Below are positions 54,306 through 64,000 of a DNA stretch of 64,000 nucleotides, in pieces. Position 1 is the first letter of the stretch. Each line of letters starts with the position of its first letter. The translations under genes and the position numbers were made by a program. The DNA comes from Forficula auricularia (taxonomy: Eukaryota > Arthropoda > Insecta > Dermaptera > Forficulidae): contig JALMQS010000089.1 in assembly GCA_024734495.1 (NCBI GenBank), positions 4,172,118 to 4,236,117 of the forward strand, in the 5' to 3' direction. The notes below the pieces were generated by a model that was not told the DNA's origin, made no database searches, and saw only the letters and a list, made by a program, of their open reading frames with translations.

Positions 54306-55295
54306 GCAGTTTTTAATCCATAAAAATTCGGTCTCTACTAATAAGATAGAAATTTTTTACATTTCTAAGATTACCCGTTCTTAATGTTCTGTTTATAAAT
54401 TCAAACGGGGCCCCCTGCTTCAACCCCCACTCCCCCGTGACAAAAGATCCGGCTCTGATTATAGTTTAAAATGCATTTTTAAATAAAAATTCGTCCCGTT
54501 GTTGAAGATCGACTTTTTTCTCTTGGATAGGTTGAGCCAGTAAACCAGTAAGTGGCGCGATCTAGGAGAGAATTTCATAACTATTGATTTCAAGCTCGTG
54601 TTTTTGGCGATTTTTTCAATCGAATTTTATCATTCCATCCTAATTACATTACATTTACTGTATTTGTTTAATATTAAATTATTACCACATTACAATAATA
54701 TTATGATGTTGAAGAAGACATAAGTCTGCAAAAAAAAGTTATTCAAATCTGTTTTTGTAATTCAGCTGCTGAATTCTAAAATAAATTTAGTTTTTTCGTA
54801 TCAAATGACATTTTTTTTCAAAACCAATAATTAATGACTGCTAGGTATATGGTATGGTAATTGGGCTCTCACTCTATTTTTCCTGTAAAAATACTTCTAT
54901 ATCATTATTATTGTTCAGTTCCATAATCAGTATTAGATTTAACAAATCAGAGAAAAATGGAAACAATTAAACAAGTAACGTTTCGATAATTTATTGTAGC
55001 TTCATCAGGCTCTAGATCAAATTATTTTAAAACACTCTGCTATTTATTTATTTTTCTTGCCAATTATATATTATTATTCATTCTAAAACGTTGCAATTGG
55101 TCGTATGATTTTACACGGTGGTTAATTGTTTCCTTTGTTCCTCTGATTTGTTACTTCTAATACTTCTATATATATGTTTTTTGAAATTTTTCAAAATTCG
55201 GTAGAATAATGTAGCTGTTATTAACCTTTTTAAGATGCGATCCAAATTTGAAAAAATGTTCATGTTGAGACCCAAATCAAGCCGAAATTTCTCCA
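54306..55295. other. AT-rich, no gene; possible decayed B hammerhead
   Basis: 54978-55012 reversed reads CTGATGA then, after an unpaired helix II, GAAACGTT. No gene supported. Confidence 0.35.
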
Positions 55296-55299
55296 TTAC

Positions 55300-56110
55300 A
55301 TTTTTACATTATCCAATGCAAAGCATGGGTAAAGTATTGTTTTAGGTCTCACGGCAAGCTCGAATTCAGAGGGTCCTCAGGTAAAGACTACAGAACCCAG
55401 TCATGTATAAAAATAATTCCATTCTATTATTTTAAAGCTGTCTTTTTTAATTTTTAGTAAAAAAAGAAAATGGTAAAATTGTTTTTGAATTTTTGAATTT
55501 ATTTTATTTTTTTCATTTAGAGCTTTTTAACTAATTCAATTTTTTTTGCTCGTATAATAAAAATATTGAATTATAAAATATAAATAAATAACTGTACTAA
55601 TTAAAATCCTCAAAATGTAGTCTGAATTTGAAATTGATTTATGAGGTTGGCGCGCCTGTATTTAGGCAACCGATTTGAGCGCAGAAGATTGAAAGCTGCG
55701 TAAGAGCTAGGCGAGTCTAGTCGAAGAAATGCTCCCTCCAGAGCTTATGGCATGCAAAATGAAGAGTTGATTAGTTTTTAGTACATATCGGCCCACAAAA
55801 AAGGTTATATAAAGTTATTAAAAAAATTATATTTTAAGGTGGGTGCTTTACTCTAGAGAAAGATAGTATTTTTTTAATTCTTTATTTATTAATTCTTTAA
55901 AATTTATTCATTTGATCGGTTTAATATATGTATGTACATATACATCAAACATGTATCAAATATGGTTATAAGAATCGATTTTTTATTCTAAGTCAACATG
56001 GACTTGAAATAGCTAGTGATATCTGATTAATGATAAAGGAATAAACATATTAATAATTCAAATGAGTTTGGATAAAGTTTAGTAACGATTCGATGCAGGA
56101 TATTTTTTAT
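55300..56110. repeat. Dispersed repeat Q, copy 2
   Basis: Shares all Q landmarks with 15.0 kb and adds GCGCCTGTATTTAGGCAACC, which recurs at 63967-63986, so the window ends inside another copy. Confidence 0.6.
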
Positions 56111-56212
56111 TCAAACTGATAGTTTGTTAACCGAGGTTCTGTATGTTTTGCTATACATTTTTAAAGCGTATTTAGCGATTAAAATTAAAAGTGGAATTGA
56201 ATATATTAACAA

Positions 56213-57172
56213 GGGGTTAGTTTTTTATCTTGAGACAGTCTTATAACTCAAAAATTATGAATTATATGGAAAAAAGTTTCAAATAAATGTTTATTTATAT
56301 CAGGCGGGAAAGTAAACTACCCTATTGTATTTCGACCTAGAACAAGCTTTTAAGGGTATTTCGAGGTCAAGTTCTGTTTTTTAAATGGAAACCTATATTT
56401 TATGCTTCTGTACATATTCTTAATCTAGAAAAAAAAACTGAACAACTTTCATTAGAACTATTTTTTTAATAGTTTTTAAGGAATTTGGTGTTGGTACTTG
56501 GTGAAACATTTTTTAACCAATAACTATTTTTTTATACAACATCAAATAAAATAAAAAATATTAAATCAATTAGATCTCTAAAAACCCTAATAATTATTTT
56601 TAACAATCATTCAACTTAATAATCAATTAAAATGATCAAATATTTCTAATTATTAAATAAATTATTTAATAATAATTTACAATTTATTAATTTTTACCTC
56701 AAGAGCTTCATTTTATCGTGTTGTAAATCTATTAAAAAATGGCCTATGAAGAAACTTAAAAGGCTAAAAAAACGAAATTGGAACTGGAATTCCTCCAGAA
56801 GACTTGAGATACAATCATACCCTCTGGAATATTTTATAATTAAATTATTTATTTAATAATTAAATACTTGATCATTATTATTTGATAATTAAGTTGAATG
56901 ATTGTTAAAAATAATTACTAGGATTTTTTTGAGATCTAATTGATTTAATATTTTTTTTATTTGATGTATAAAAAAATAGTTCTAATGAAAGTTGTTCAGT
57001 TTTTTTCAGAACTTGACCTAGAAATACCCTTGAAAGCTTGTTCTAGGTCAAAAAACAATAGCGTACTTTAGTCCCCCCCCCCTGAATAAACTTTTATTTG
57101 AAACTTTTTTCATATAATGAATTATTTTTGAGTTATAAGACTGTCTCAGGATAAAAAAACTCACCCGGTATA
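56213..57172. repeat. Long-TIR element T, copy 1
   Basis: Ends TTATCTTGAGACAGTCTTAT and the reverse; ~250-bp arms include GACCTAGAACAAGCTTT and mirror. The core has TCAATTAGATCT mirrored and a short central unique part (56700-56830). Flank TATACCGGGTGAG on the right. Confidence 0.7.
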
Positions 57173-57370
57173 TACGTGAAATTAAAATCGTGTGTTTTAA
57201 ACACGGTAAAATAATTAGTTGTGATAAGTGAAAGTAGAGTGGTGTGATTTCAACTTGGTTAAATAATTAAAAGTGATAAATGAAAATAGTATGATCTACC
57301 ACTCTAAGCCGATTAAGATTATCTCGGAGGATAAGCTAATAATAGCTTGGACTAATTGCTCTCGAGGGGT

Positions 57371-57455
57371 ATAGATATAGACAATGGGAGGGTATTTGAG
57401 GGAGGGGTAGATAGGGACAATGGGAGGGGTATTTGAGGGAGGGGAGATAGGGACG
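57371..57455. repeat. Tandem repeat, ~40-bp unit
   Basis: GACAATGGGAGGGGTATTTG units, two and a partial third. The 140-residue minus frame across it is repeat-derived and not supported as a gene. Confidence 0.7.
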
Positions 57456-57739
57456 GTAGAGATGGGTATATAAGAGGAGGAGTGATAGGGAGAATGGGCA
57501 GTCGGTCTCAGGGAGTGAAAGATGAAACATCGACTGGGAATATTACAATATGCCCTCTCCACCTTCATCCATCCTCTTAATTGACTCCACCCCTCAATAA
57601 TAAACAACCCTTCATTCCATGAATGTGTGTTTGTTGCGAAAGTGAATATATTTTCTAATTCAATTATTTTAACGCCATATGTATCTGTTCTAAAAATCCT
57701 GTCCTTAATACTAACCAACCTTTATCCATGTTTTCATAA

Positions 57740-58930
57740 ATACGTATTCATTCGAAACTGAAATGTATTGCGAGTATATTTTTACTTGTGCGTCAGTGTG
57801 AGTGTGTTCCCGTGGGGTCAGAGTATTCCATGTCCAGGCTCGAGACGTTGGCTTTTAAGGTAAGATATATTTATAATACTCTATTCTGATAATGAAATAA
57901 CTAAGAAATACTTTAAATTTTTTAAGTACTTTTTCCGAGTTTTTTAAAAAATAGATCATATAAAATAAATAATATATTAAATATAATTATATTTCGAACA
58001 TTTCAATAAAAAAATACTTTATATTCACTATCTTATTTTATTAATAATATTTTTTCTTTTTTCAGGTAGGTGTTCGCCCTGCTAATACTAACATTTAGAT
58101 TAAGATTTAGTATTTGATTTTCTGGAAAATTCGAATCCCGGCTGATCCTTTTCTCTATAATAAAAAATATTTTCTTCGTTCCCTAATTTAATTTAATTTA
58201 TAATTGTTTTTCGACGCGACCTCGTTGTGATTGCGTCACGGGGTAAAGAAAAAATGATTTTCGACCTTTGTGTTTGTGATGGATTGGGTGTTGTTTGAAT
58301 ATACTTTCATATTAATTTTTTCAAAATTTTCTAAAAAGATCAACTAAAATAGATAATCTAATAAATAAAATTATATTCCGAACATTTTTAAAAAAAAACT
58401 TTAAATATACTATAATATTTTACTAATATTTTTTTTCACGTAGGTGCTCGCCCTACTAACACGTTATTTTATATTATGTTTCTACAGATAAATAAGATGA
58501 AAATACTACATTTATATTATTTATTAATATTAATAATTTTCTCAATTTGCATAAATAAATTTGAAACTTAATATCTAAAATTAAAATTTTGTTTACTCTA
58601 AATTATTTTTAATTCATGGGTAACGGGTAGGTGTGTACTTCTTTGTACTTATATAGAGAAAGAATTACAGGCCTACTTCAGGGGTTTGCCTTCCTGCCCA
58701 CGTGAGCTCATGATTCTTTTATCAAGAGAATCATGTCCTATCACTAATCCTATCCCAATTTAATCCGTGTTATTTCAAATCCTTATTCCTTCGAAACCAA
58801 AATGTATCGCGAGTATATTTTTTATTGTGCGCGTGTGTGAGTGTGTTCCTGTGGAGACAGCATTCCAGGTCCAGGCACGAGAAGTTGGCTTTTAAGGTAA
58901 GATATCTTTATAATACAACTAATAAATTCT
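57740..58930. repeat. Local direct duplications with splice-site-like ends
   Basis: 57752-57885 and 58798-58918 are diverged direct copies (GCGAGTATATTTT, GTGAGTGTGTTCC, GTTGGCTTTTAAGGTAAGAT). A second pair is 58010-58090 and 58375-58460 (CAGGTAGGTGTTCGCCCT / ACGTAGGTGCTCGCCCT). The AAG|GTAAG and TTTCAG|GTAG junctions look like donor and acceptor sites, but no convincing frame is carried. Confidence 0.55.
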
Positions 58931-59085
58931 CGAAATTTTTTATATTTCTTTTTTTGAGTTTTTCAAAAAATAGATCATATAAAATAAATATTTTTAAATT
59001 GAAAGGTTTTTTTTAGTCATAAACTAATAAAAGACAATAATTTCATTAAATTTTTATTATTTATTTGATTAATTCACTAAACAGT

Positions 59086-59118
59086 TTCGGTCACCACTGG
59101 TTGACCATCTTCAGTAGT
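59086..59118 (-). ncRNA. Hammerhead-like motif, subfamily E, single copy
   Basis: Reversed: ACTA, CTGAAGA, helix II GGTCA/TGACC region around CCAGTGG, GAAACTGTT, then TAGT pairing with ACTA (4-bp helix I). Triplet GTT. No mirror copy nearby. Confidence 0.55.
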
Positions 59119-59351
59119 ACTAAAATTTGAAAAATGAAACATTTTGTCATTTTTTTTTTTAAACAATTACTTACATAATACAATAATTACAGAAGTTTGA
59201 ATTCATACATACAATTTCGTTCAAGATCTGGAAATTTTCACTTTGAATATCTAATTAAATCATCCTTAACTTTCGAGTATTAATATAGTAATCCAGTCAA
59301 ATTGTGCTCATATGGGCCACTATGGGGGAAAGTTTTGGGGTAGACCTATGC

Positions 59352-60492
59352 CGGGTGAGTTTTTTATCTTGAGACAGTCTTATGACTCCAAAACAGTGCA
59401 TTATATGAAAAAAGTTTCAAATAAAAGTTTATTTATATCAAGGGGGACTATACTATATATTGTTTGTTAACCTAGAACAAGCTTTCAAGGGTATTTCAAG
59501 GTCAACTTTTGTTTTTTAAATGGAAACCTATATTTTTATTTACATTGCCTACATTTTACTAATAAAACCTGAACAACTTTTATTAGAACTATTTTTTTAT
59601 ACGACATCAAATAAACAACATATTAAATCAATTAGATCTCAAAAAAATCCAAATAATAATTATTCTTAACAATTATTCAACTTAATTATCAAATAAATAA
59701 TGATCAATATTTAATTATTAAATAAATATTTGAATAATTTTTCGACTATGTACTGTGACAGTCCAGAGTGTCTGGATGAATTCCAGTTCCAATTTCTTTA
59801 TTTTTTTAAACAGATTTACAACACAATAAAATGAAGCTTGAGAGGGTTTATCCCTATCAGTAAAACGCTCAGCATCCATAACAATTTCTTCCACATTCAC
59901 CATAAATTAAGACCAATTCAATTCTGTCTTGAAAAAATTATCCCATTTTTATTATAGTAATACAATACAACTATCTACTGGATTGACACGAGAAATAAAT
60001 TTTTTTAAACTCAAGAATTTCAGCTAGTTCTATTAAGTAGAAAATAATCTCTTAAATCTGTGTATAACGAAGTTTTCATATCATTATAAACACTTGCTTT
60101 CATCGTTGGGAATTTTCGATTTAATAATTATTTATTTGATCATTATTAGTTGATAACCAAGTTAAATAATTGTTAAAAATAATTATTAAGATTTTTTTGA
60201 GATCTAATTGATTCATGTATTTTGTTTATTTGATGTCGTATAAAAAATAGTTTTCAAAAAAGTTGTTCAGTTTTTTTTGTAAAATATGGTGGCGTAAAAG
60301 AAAAATATAGAGTTCCATTTAAAAAACACAACTTGACCATGAAATACCCTTGAAAGCTTGTTCTACGTCGACATACAATAGCGTAGTTTAGTTTCCCCTT
60401 CGATATAAATAAACTTTTATTTGAAACTTTTTCCATTTAATGCACTGTTTTTGAGTTATAAGACTGTCTCAAGATAAAAAACTCACTCGGTA
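59352..60492. repeat. Long-TIR element T, copy 2
   Basis: Same termini (CGGGTGAGTTTTTTATC / reversed) as the 56.2-kb copy and the same core motifs. Larger central part with a minus frame (59718-59903) that I regard as chance. Confidence 0.7.
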
Positions 60493-60574
60493 TATATATG
60501 TTTTTTGGGGAGCTGAATCGAAATCTGAGGTCCCCCACCAAAATTTGGTCACGCAACATTGTAGAAAATTTCCA

Positions 60575-61620
60575 ATTTGGTACTAGTCCACCCTACAGGC
60601 GTTGTTGTTTATGAATCTCTAGAACTTAGAGAGAAAACATTTTCAAGCGTTATTTCTGTTTGTATTCTGAAACCCATATAACCAAAAAACGTAAGAAAGT
60701 TTGTTTCACTGCTAATTTTATTTATTTATTTATTTATCTTAATACCAAAGAGTTGATTAGATATTGTGATCTATAGTTTCAGAACTCCCGATTGAAAACA
60801 CAACACAAAACACAAAAACCCTCATCATCAGTATTTTTAATTATAAATATTATTTTTCATGGGATCAGTATCGTATGGATATTGAAAATTTTTGAAAATT
60901 TTTTTCCTTCTTTCTCAGCTGAATAGCCAGGTATGTTTATTTGCATCAAGCAGAGGACAACCTCTTTACTTCTCTTTGTGAATCAACAACTCTGCTACTC
61001 TCGGTAAAACAAAAACTTTTCAATATGTTTATTAATCTTTATAATCACATAGTTTTAATTTTTTTAGTTATAACTCGAGTTCTAATTGAGCTAAAAAGAT
61101 GTGATGATTTGAAAATCAAAGAGGAAGCTGTTTTATATTACGTCAACAAAATATTTTAATAGCTGTTTAATATTTAATGGGACTCGAAAATAGCTCACAA
61201 TGGCCTTTTTCGTCGTTTTGACCGATAATATCTCAAAACTCTGACTTGTTGTAAAAAATCGGAAAATTGCATGATAAAACTCAGCGTATAAAACTCTACT
61301 GGAATTCATTATTAGGTTTACGGCAACATATTTTTGTCGACCAGTGTTATTTATTTTAATTATTTTCTAAATAACTTATGAGGAGAATTTTCTAGGTTAG
61401 GTTTCACAAAAGGAAATATTAAAACAAATGTATGTTTTTTGAGTTTGATTCACTCGATATATATTTCGGGCTATTAGAAATATATATCGAGTGAATCAAA
61501 CTCAAAAAAACATACATTTGTTTTAATATTTCCTTTTTGTGAAACCTAACCTAGAAAATTCTCCTCATAAGTTACTTATAATGTTTCACCTAGAACCGAC
61601 ACCTAAATCCTTAAAAATTA
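60575..61620. other. AT-rich; X motif and a small palindrome
   Basis: 60949-60996 X motif. 61393-61550 is a palindrome of CACTCGATATATATTTC and its reverse, resembling the GAAA/ATC half of hammerhead C without the CTGANGA strand. Confidence 0.45.
60949..60996 (-). ncRNA. X motif copy
   Basis: Outer helix AGCAGAG/CTCTGCT intact; GAAAC has become GAAGT. Confidence 0.42.
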
Positions 61621-61623
61621 TTA

Positions 61624-61945
61624 TTATCTAAAAATGTTTTCTTCTTCGTCTTCCATTTGTAATTGCGTTGCCACAATAATTGATTGATTACACAGATGAG
61701 AAGTGGAACATTTTGACGATTTTGTGGGTTCCCATTCTTTTTGCCTGGCCGATTGAAAGACGGCAATTTCGTATATTAAAACGAGCAACGAGAGGCCCAC
61801 CCCGATGGCCATAATTGTGAACGGCATTGTCACTAAGTCGATTTCAATCGTCACGAACGACTCTTCATTTTGGTGCTCAACTATTGAGCCCAGATAGCTA
61901 TTCTCGATGTATTTCAAAACACCCGCCTCACGAATTTGAGTCACT
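61624..61945 (-). CDS. Ionotropic receptor-like protein, 3'-terminal coding exon (partial gene)
   Basis: Encodes the C-terminal 106 residues of an ionotropic glutamate receptor/IR-type ligand-gated ion channel of the plasma membrane. Seen: an open frame ending in TAA, preceded on the minus strand by a pyrimidine-rich tract and TTTGTTTTTAG, a consensus acceptor; the exon starts at the third base of a codon (phase 2). The peptide starts VTQIREAGVLKY, matching the family's 'eaGil' segment at the end of the ligand-binding S2 lobe. An acidic stretch follows, then one hydrophobic segment (about residues 38-59, with GVGLSLLVLIYE) in the position of the last transmembrane helix, then a polar acidic tail (MEDEEE). 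Composition is more balanced than the flanks and the frame is undamaged, unlike all other coding traces here. Upstream exons with the pore and N-terminal domain must lie beyond 62 kb; I found none in the remaining 2 kb. Family call is inference from pattern; subfamily unknown. Confidence 0.72.
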
Positions 61946-62244
61946 CTAAAAACAAATAAATAAATAAACATTTCACATTTTACAAAAAATATTCAAACAC
62001 CTAATAATAAATAAAATATTTAAACTTAAAAAATTCTTGGTTGTTCAAATTATTCATATACAATTTCGTTATTCTTCTTTTCAATCTTAGATTAAAAGGG
62101 AAAGTATTTGGTCCTGAGCTGCGGCGAGCTTTTATTCGAATGTGCTATTCATTTTAGTAGTAGTTGGGTCCAAAATCGAATTTGAATTTTTTTTACATTT
62201 AGAGCTTTGTAACTAATTCAATTGTTTTAGGACGTATAAAAAAA

Positions 62245-63785
62245 AGTACATGGCCACCGAGCGATGCTCGGTAACGTTTTGCTTCAGTTAAAAGCTATAT
62301 ATTAATCCCCGATCCCCACCCCTCGCCCCTGGACCCCCACCACATCACCCCACCTCATGCACCCCTCCACCCACATCCACCCCGATTCCGCCACCCGAAA
62401 CTACTTCCCTCGCCCTCCGTACCCCTCCACCACTGCATCCCCACATTTCCTCCACCCTCGCCCCCGCCCCCTCACCCAGTTTTTTGAATTGTAGTGGCCC
62501 ACAGATTATGTGTATATATGTATAGGTATATAAATAAATACCGTATGATATTTTTTTACTTTACCATACAGGGTATGGTCAAGTATTGTAATCGTGCATG
62601 AAAAAAGTGGTTTTTTTCCTTCTTTTTTTCGAAACATCTCAAAAACGGCTGAAACTATTTCGATTAAAAAAATTGAGCAAAACCATGGCATTTCGCTCTA
62701 CAAAAAAGCCCTAATAAGTGAACATCGAAAAAATTATATTTTTCGAGATAATAATTTTTTTGTCAAAATGTCTGTTAGTCTGTTTGTTAGTCTGTGCGTT
62801 ACCAAATTTTGTGGACGAGCTAGCTCAAAAACTAATGTGAATATCGAAACCAAATTTCACACGTAGTTTTGGTCCATTGAGATCAAGAGCTGATTAGATT
62901 TTGGTGCATATCGACCCAAAATTAAGGGGGGTGGAGGGGGGGGTTAAAAATTAAAAATCTAGGTCGTTTGAGCAAACTCAACCAAATTTTGTATACATAA
63001 TCAGTGGACCCCCAGAAGTCTAAAAATGCAAAATCTAACCGCCCAAAATGGGGGGGGGGTCAAAAAATGAAAATCTTGGCCATTTACCAAACTCAACCAA
63101 ATTTTGTATACATAATCAGTGGGTCCCAAGAAGTCTAAAAATGCAAAAACTAGCCGCCCGAAATGGGGGGGGGGGGGCGGAGGGTCAAAAAATGAAAATC
63201 TTTGCCATTTACCAAACTCAACCAAATTTTGTATACATGATCAGTGGGTCCCAGGAGTCTAAAATGCAAAAACTAACCACCTCCCCCTTCCCTACATGAT
63301 TATAAATAATTTTATTAAATATTAAATATAAGTGAGGGGCCAGATTGTATGGTAAAGTCAAGTGGATGGCCACATCAGAACGAGTCAGCTTATTTTTATT
63401 AATTAACAATTTTTGAGTTCATCAATTAAATTGTCAAATTCTATATATAGAAAACATAGGCTTGTGGAATTTAAAACTCGATTTTTATTCAATTAAATTG
63501 GCTAAATTATAATATATTTAATAATATTTGTGGAATTTAGAATTTAAAAACCACTTAATAATTAAAAGGAAATTGAATAAAAATGTAAATATACAATTTT
63601 ATCGAGACTACCACCTTTGAATAATTATTTCAATTAACAAAAAACCCATCAAAAACAACTTAGCCGAAGATGAGACCGTGACTGATTGGATCGCCAACGC
63701 AAACCCCCCCCCTAACCCGTGAATTTCATCCAAATTGTTAGAGCCGTTTTCGAGAACCCAATTGGATATATACAAGATTTGCCCA
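62245..63785 (-). mobile_element. Helitron-like element split by repeat B
   Basis: The 3' part is at 62245-62555 (hairpin 62256-62272, C-rich patch) and the 5' part at 63405-63785 (ATCGAGACTACCACC, GATGAGACCGTGACTGATTG, ending TTAAATGGGCAAATC when reversed). They are contiguous parts of one element by comparison with 9.4 kb. Repeat B (62565-63400) lies between. Confidence 0.6.
62560..63402 (+). repeat. Repeat B, inserted in a Helitron-like element
   Basis: Full-length type with three tandem units of the GTATACATAATCAGTGG block (62940-63250) and the terminal GTCAAGTGGATGGCCACATC. Insertion point known from the uninterrupted 9.5-kb relative. Confidence 0.68.
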
Positions 63786-63859
63786 TTTAATAATATAATA
63801 TAGATATTGAATTATAAAATATAAATAAATAACTGTATTAATTAAAATCCTCAAAATGT

Positions 63860-64000
63860 AGTCTGAATTTGAGCTTGTTTTATGTGAAATTACACTCCCT
63901 TTACTTTTTTAATTAATATCATGCTTCACCTAAACCCTAAGTAAAATTGATTTATGACGTTGGTGCGCCTGTATTTAGGCAACCGATTGCGTGCAGAAGA
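63860..64000. repeat. Dispersed repeat Q, partial, cut by window end
   Basis: TCCTCAAAATGTAGTCTGAA and GCGCCTGTATTTAGGCAACC match 55.6 kb. Confidence 0.55.

Noticed and set aside
57296..57718. 140-residue minus frame
   Set aside because: Half of it is the proline-rich translation of a 40-bp tandem repeat and the rest shows no motif or splice support.

Overview
The window is AT-rich, gene-poor eukaryotic DNA made almost entirely of transposable elements and relics nested in one another. The one convincing protein-coding segment is the last exon of an ionotropic-receptor-like protein (61624-61945, minus strand), spliced at a consensus acceptor. Ionotropic receptors are a protostome family. Together with the transposon types seen (mariner, hAT, non-LTR, Helitron-like, and the GACTTCAAAAAAGGAGGAGG foldback familiar from insects), this points to an arthropod with a large repeat-rich genome. 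No prokaryotic operon, CRISPR, phage or rRNA features are present, and no convincing functional tRNA gene was seen.

Layout: 0-10 kb holds several repeat families: repeat B, with the CAGGGTATGG terminus; repeat A, with a conserved GGAGA/TCTCC hairpin; and the foldback families. 10-20 kb holds a 5'-truncated non-LTR copy with a 12-bp target duplication, a cluster of two reverse-transcriptase fragments around a deleted mariner, and a reversed Helitron-like copy. 20-27 kb holds a tRNA-derived SINE, Helitron-like copies and nested palindromes. 28-42 kb holds five hAT-type MITEs (one more lies at 14.7 kb within this count), with 8-bp target duplications and an internal 20-bp minisatellite, plus more palindromes. 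42-50 kb holds a head-to-tail Helitron-like pair, an 839-bp hAT and a 1.15-kb hAT that was hit by a LINE. 52-53 kb is a 723-bp near-perfect palindrome. 54-61 kb holds a small hAT MITE, long-TIR elements and a local duplication. The window ends with the receptor exon and a Helitron-like copy split by repeat B.

The most interesting signal is the recurrent hammerhead-ribozyme architecture (CTGANGA, helix II, GAAA, cleavage triplet, helix I). I find about twenty intact or nearly intact copies in at least five unrelated sequence subfamilies, plus a set of core-mutated relics. Helix II changes in a compensatory way between copies. In the seven palindromic loci the left copy is on the minus strand and the right copy on the plus strand, so they diverge. 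Hammerheads are known from Penelope-like retroelements and animal retrozymes, so these are best read as non-autonomous, hammerhead-bearing, palindrome-forming retroelements. No matching GIY-YIG/reverse-transcriptase partner is in the window. All ribozyme calls are by eye and rest on sequence pattern and pairing only.
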